Position numbers and translations under genes: made by a program. The notes under the pieces are model-generated. The model worked only from the letters and a program-made list of their open reading frames with translations, did no database searches and had not been told where the DNA came from. A stretch of DNA of 15,957 nucleotides, from assembly GCA_023388385.1 (NCBI GenBank), contig JAEWGK010000205.1, positions 1 to 15,957 of the forward strand. The letters are read 5' to 3'. Source of the DNA: Actinomycetes bacterium (GTDB lineage: Bacteria; Actinomycetota; Actinomycetes; Mycobacteriales; Mycobacteriaceae). Of this stretch, positions 13,652 through 15,957 are shown piece by piece; positions within the stretch are counted from its first letter, which is position 1; the number at the start of each line of letters is the position of its first letter.

Positions 13652-14383
13652 TCAGCGCGTGAGCATGACGACGCCGGCCTGCCGGCCAGTCACACCCTCG
13701 CGCCGGTGGGAGAAGTAGTCGGGGTCGGAGATTGTGCACGACGGCATCGAGTCGATGGCGGTGACGCCCATGCCGTGCAGCTGCCGGATGACTCCGGCGC
13801 GGACGTCGACGCCGCTGGTGCCCCGGTCCGTGCGCGTGCGGGAGCCCGGCAGGCGCGCCTCGACATCGGCGGCCATGTCGTCCGGCACCTCGTACATCCG
13901 ACCCGAGGCCGCGGCGCCGAGTAGCGCATGGATGGAACCCGGCCGGGCGCCGAGGCCGACCATCGCCTCCACGGCACGGGGCACGATGCCGTTGCGCGCG
14001 CCGACGCGGCCGGCGTGGACCGCGGCGACGACGCCGGCCTCCTCGTCGGACAGCAGAATCGGCGTGCAGTCGGCGACGAGGACGACGAGCGCCAGACCCG
14101 GCGTTGCCGTCACCAGCGCATCGGTGTCCGGCACCGGCGTGCGGCGCGGGCCGTCGACGACGGAGACGTTGACGGAGTGCGTCTGATCCATCCACACGAA
14201 CCGGTCGGCGGGCACGCCCATGCCCTCGGCGAGCCGGCGGCGGTTGCGCAGCACCGAGTCCGGATCGTCGCCGACGTGCATGCCCAGGTTGAAGCCGTCG
14301 TACGGGGGCGCGGAAAACCCGCCGCGGCGGTTCGTCAGAACCTTGCGCACACGGCGGGTCTCGTCGGGGAGTCCGGCGATCAC
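13652..14383 (-). CDS. pgeF: PgeF/YfiH laccase-domain purine nucleosidase-like enzyme
   Basis: The product (243 residues) belongs to the YfiH/PgeF (multicopper polyphenol oxidoreductase-like, DUF152) family. Characterised members act on purine nucleosides, and E. coli PgeF corrects misincorporation in peptidoglycan precursors. The zinc/catalytic triad is visible: His69 in MDQTHSV, Cys106 in VADCTPIL and His123 in AVHAGRVG. The common HAGWRG motif is changed to HAGRVG. The start is GTG at 14383, and GTGA overlaps the TGA of ftsZ, so translation is coupled to FtsZ. This links the enzyme to cell-wall synthesis at division. A hairpin follows the stop. Confidence 0.94.
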   Translation of the reverse strand: MIAGLPDETRRVRKVLTNRRGGFSAPPYDGFNLGMHVGDDPDSVLRNRRRLAEGMGVPADRFVWMDQTHSVNVSVVDGPRRTPVPDTDALVTATPGLALVVLVADCTPILLSDEEAGVVAAVHAGRVGARNGIVPRAVEAMVGLGARPGSIHALLGAAASGRMYEVPDDMAADVEARLPGSRTRTDRGTSGVDVRAGVIRQLHGMGVTAIDSMPSCTISDPDYFSHRREGVTGRQAGVVMLTR

Positions 14384-15762
14384 AGGAAACCCGGCAGATC
14401 GGGGGCGTCGTCGCCGCGGCGGCCGCGGCCCGACTCGCGGCGACCGGCGTCGCGGCGGTCGCGCTCGGCGGCGCGGTCACGGTTGCCGGTGGTGAACAGG
14501 CCGCCGCCGCTGGAGTAGCCGCCGCGGTCGTAGCGATCCTCGTAGCGGTCGTCGCGGCGATCGTCGTAACGCTCCTCGCGGCGCTCCTCCAGGCGGTGCG
14601 AGCCGACCTCGTGGCGCGGGGTGAAGCTGTCGGACGGGGCCTCCTGCGGTTCCGGGGCGGCGGGGCGGGCGCCGACCTCAGGGCGGCCGCCGCCCAGGTT
14701 GTCGCCGCCGGGGACGCCACGCGGGGCGGACTCGGCCTGCTGGGGCGCGTCGGTGCGGCGCGCGGTCGGCGCGGCGGAGTTGCCGTTGTCGATGTCGAAG
14801 CCGGTGGCGACGACGGTGATGCGGACCTCGTCGCCCAGGTTGTCGTCGAGGATCGAGCCGAAGATGACGTTGGCGTCCTCGTCGGCGCGGTCGGAGATGA
14901 TGCTCGAGGCTTCATGCAGCTCCAGCATGCCCAGGTTGGAGTCGGCTGCGATGGAGATGAGGACACTCGTCGCACCATCCATGGAGGACTCCAGCAGCGG
15001 GGAGCTGATGGCCATCTCGGCGGCCTTGACCGCGCGGCCCTCGCCGGAGGCGGCGCCGACGCCCATGAGGGCGGAGCCGGCGTCGGCCATGACGGAGCGG
15101 ACGTCCGCGAAGTCCATGTTGACGATGCCCGGTGTCGTGATGAGGCCCGTGATGCCCTGCACGCCGTTGAACAGCACCTCGTCGGCGACGCGGAACGCGT
15201 CGAGGACGGAGAGGTTCGGCTCGCCGATCTCCAGGAGGCGGTTGTTCGGGATGGAGATGAGCGTGTCGCAGGCCTGGCGCAGCTTGACGATGCCCTCGTC
15301 GGCCTGGCGTGCGCGGCGCCGGCCCTCGAAGGAGAACGGGCGCGTGACGACGCCGACCGTCAGGGCGCCCAGCTTCTTCGCGATCTCCGCGACGACCGGG
15401 GCGGCTCCGGTGCCGGTGCCGCCGCCCTCGCCGGCGGTGACGAAGACCATGTCCGCGCCCTCGATGACGGCCGCGATCTCGTCCTTGTGGTCCTCCGCCG
15501 CCTGGCGGCCGACCTCCGGGTTCGCGCCGGCGCCGAGGCCCCGGGTGGACTCGCGGCCGATTTCCAGCTTCACGTCAGCCTCGGAGAGCAGCAGCGCCTG
15601 GGCATCGGTGTTGATGGCGATGAACTCGACGCCGGTCAGGCCCTCCTCCACCATGCGGTTGACGGCGTTGACGCCACCACCGCCGACGCCGATGACCTTG
15701 ATGATCGCGATGTAGTTGCTCGCGGACAGCGAGCTGTCGTCCTGGTTCTTCGGGGAGGTCAT
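14380..15762 (-). CDS. ftsZ: Cell division GTPase FtsZ
   Basis: FtsZ is the bacterial tubulin homologue that forms the division ring. The 460-residue product has the nucleotide-binding start [16 protein letters not shown] (22-37), the tubulin signature GGGTGTG (113-119) and the T7 catalytic loop NMDFADV (215-221). The polymerising core runs to about residue 324 (ATGFD). A variable linker (about 325-450) follows, including an unusual Arg/Asp/Glu/Tyr-rich run (389-416), then the C-terminal peptide [10 protein letters not shown], which should bind SepF. ATG 15762 gives the MTSP start usual in Corynebacterium. Its ribosome site (AGGAAGG, 14 bases away, or AAGGGCGA, 10 away) is imperfect. An upstream ATG at 15876 would add 38 unrelated residues. 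pgeF overlaps the stop by 4 nt. Confidence 0.98.
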   Translation of the reverse strand: MTSPKNQDDSSLSASNYIAIIKVIGVGGGGVNAVNRMVEEGLTGVEFIAINTDAQALLLSEADVKLEIGRESTRGLGAGANPEVGRQAAEDHKDEIAAVIEGADMVFVTAGEGGGTGTGAAPVVAEIAKKLGALTVGVVTRPFSFEGRRRARQADEGIVKLRQACDTLISIPNNRLLEIGEPNLSVLDAFRVADEVLFNGVQGITGLITTPGIVNMDFADVRSVMADAGSALMGVGAASGEGRAVKAAEMAISSPLLESSMDGATSVLISIAADSNLGMLELHEASSIISDRADEDANVIFGSILDDNLGDEVRITVVATGFDIDNGNSAAPTARRTDAPQQAESAPRGVPGGDNLGGGRPEVGARPAAPEPQEAPSDSFTPRHEVGSHRLEERREERYDDRRDDRYEDRYDRGGYSSGGGLFTTGNRDRAAERDRRDAGRRESGRGRRGDDAPDLPGFL

Positions 15763-15957
15763 GGTCGTGGTCTCGCCCTTCCTGTGCTGTTCCTGGCCTG
15801 CATGTTCATCCGCCGCACCCGGGGCCCGCGCCTCCGCCGGGGGCGGACACGGCGGGTGCCTGCTGTCGGCGCCCATTGTCCCCCACTGCCGGGGGTTGAC
15901 CGGATTTTCCGGACCCCGGCGTGTTGCGCACCCTCAAGTGGGCCGTGAGGGTTAGGC
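15763..15957 (-). promoter_or_regulatory. Upstream region of ftsZ with weak promoter candidate
   Basis: I see no gene in these 195 bases; the next upstream gene, probably ftsQ by synteny, lies at or beyond the edge. On the minus strand GACAAT (15880-15875) is a possible -10, with GGTCAA (15901-15896) as a poor -35 at a 15-bp spacer. This would give a leader of about 105 nt. A GACAC pentamer at 15846-15850 (plus strand) matches the core reported for WhiA-type regulators of division genes, but a 5-mer is weak evidence. Confidence 0.4.
15930..15952. repeat. Inverted repeat ACCCTCA-N9-TGAGGGT upstream of ftsZ
   Basis: Perfect 7-bp arms at 15930-15936 and 15946-15952 enclose a 9-nt spacer, about 170 bases before the ftsZ start. 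On the minus strand it reads TAACCCTCA...TGAGGGT. I recall similar ACCCTnA/TnAGGGT palindromes before ftsZ in other actinobacteria, but cannot verify this here. It could be an operator or the end of the upstream gene's transcript. Confidence 0.55.

Noticed and set aside
14380..15876. FtsZ starting at ATG 15876 (38 extra residues)
   Set aside because: The extra residues are Pro/Ala-rich with no match to known FtsZ N-termini. ATG 15762 gives the usual MTSP start.
15896..15901. TTGACC on the plus strand as a -35 for a promoter leading out of the window
   Set aside because: No TANNNT or similar -10 lies 16-19 bases downstream on that strand.

Overview
The window is chromosomal DNA from a very GC-rich actinobacterium of the order Mycobacteriales, most likely a Corynebacterium. 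The evidence is the gene order ftsZ - pgeF(yfiH) - sepF - yggT - divIVA/wag31 - ileS - dinB - lspA - rluA, an ileS T-box of the actinobacterial translational type, a Wag31-type DivIVA, and envelope lipoproteins of mycobacterial/corynebacterial style. Almost all of it is core genome. I see no insertion sequence, prophage, tRNA, rRNA or CRISPR array.

Layout. Bases 1-1788 (minus strand) hold a tightly overlapping operon lspA > rluA-type pseudouridine synthase > an Arg-rich unknown gene cut by the window edge. Bases 1867-2778 (plus) encode a lipoprotein of unknown function. It converges, across a strong hairpin, on 2840-3559 (minus), a lipoprotein with an MTB12-like domain and a C-terminal DPNAP repeat tail built from 72-bp tandem repeats. 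Divergent from that is a cytoplasmic asparaginase (3655-4614, plus), which converges on the pair dinB > maltose-type O-acetyltransferase (6758-4690, minus, overlapping by ATGA). Upstream of dinB is an unknown gene with a DNA-glycosylase-like HhH fold (6789-7535). Then come ileS (7716-10895), its T-box leader (about 10907-11155) and two strong hairpins that close the divIVA unit. divIVA (11354-12364) follows a 346-bp gene-free control region. Next are yggT, sepF, pgeF and ftsZ, running up to the right edge, where the ftsZ promoter region lies.

How the genes work together. The right half is the downstream end of the division and cell-wall cluster: FtsZ ring, SepF membrane anchor, DivIVA polar growth organiser and YggT. 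pgeF is translationally coupled to ftsZ by a GTGA overlap. The gene usually found between pgeF and sepF (yggS/ylmE, a PLP-binding protein) is missing; a hairpin and a possible new promoter occupy the site. ileS is set apart by terminator-like hairpins and its own tRNA-sensing leader. LspA cleaves the signal peptides of lipoproteins, and two likely substrates are encoded just beside it.

I found no clearly new system. The points most worth a second look are: the MTB12-like lipoprotein with a repeat tail; the similar Arg/Asp/Tyr-rich disordered segments in FtsZ and SepF; a ten-fold 11-residue repeat in DivIVA; the HhH protein that seems to lack catalytic residues; the loss of yggS; and several promoters of the leaderless type (TANNNT six bases before ATG).
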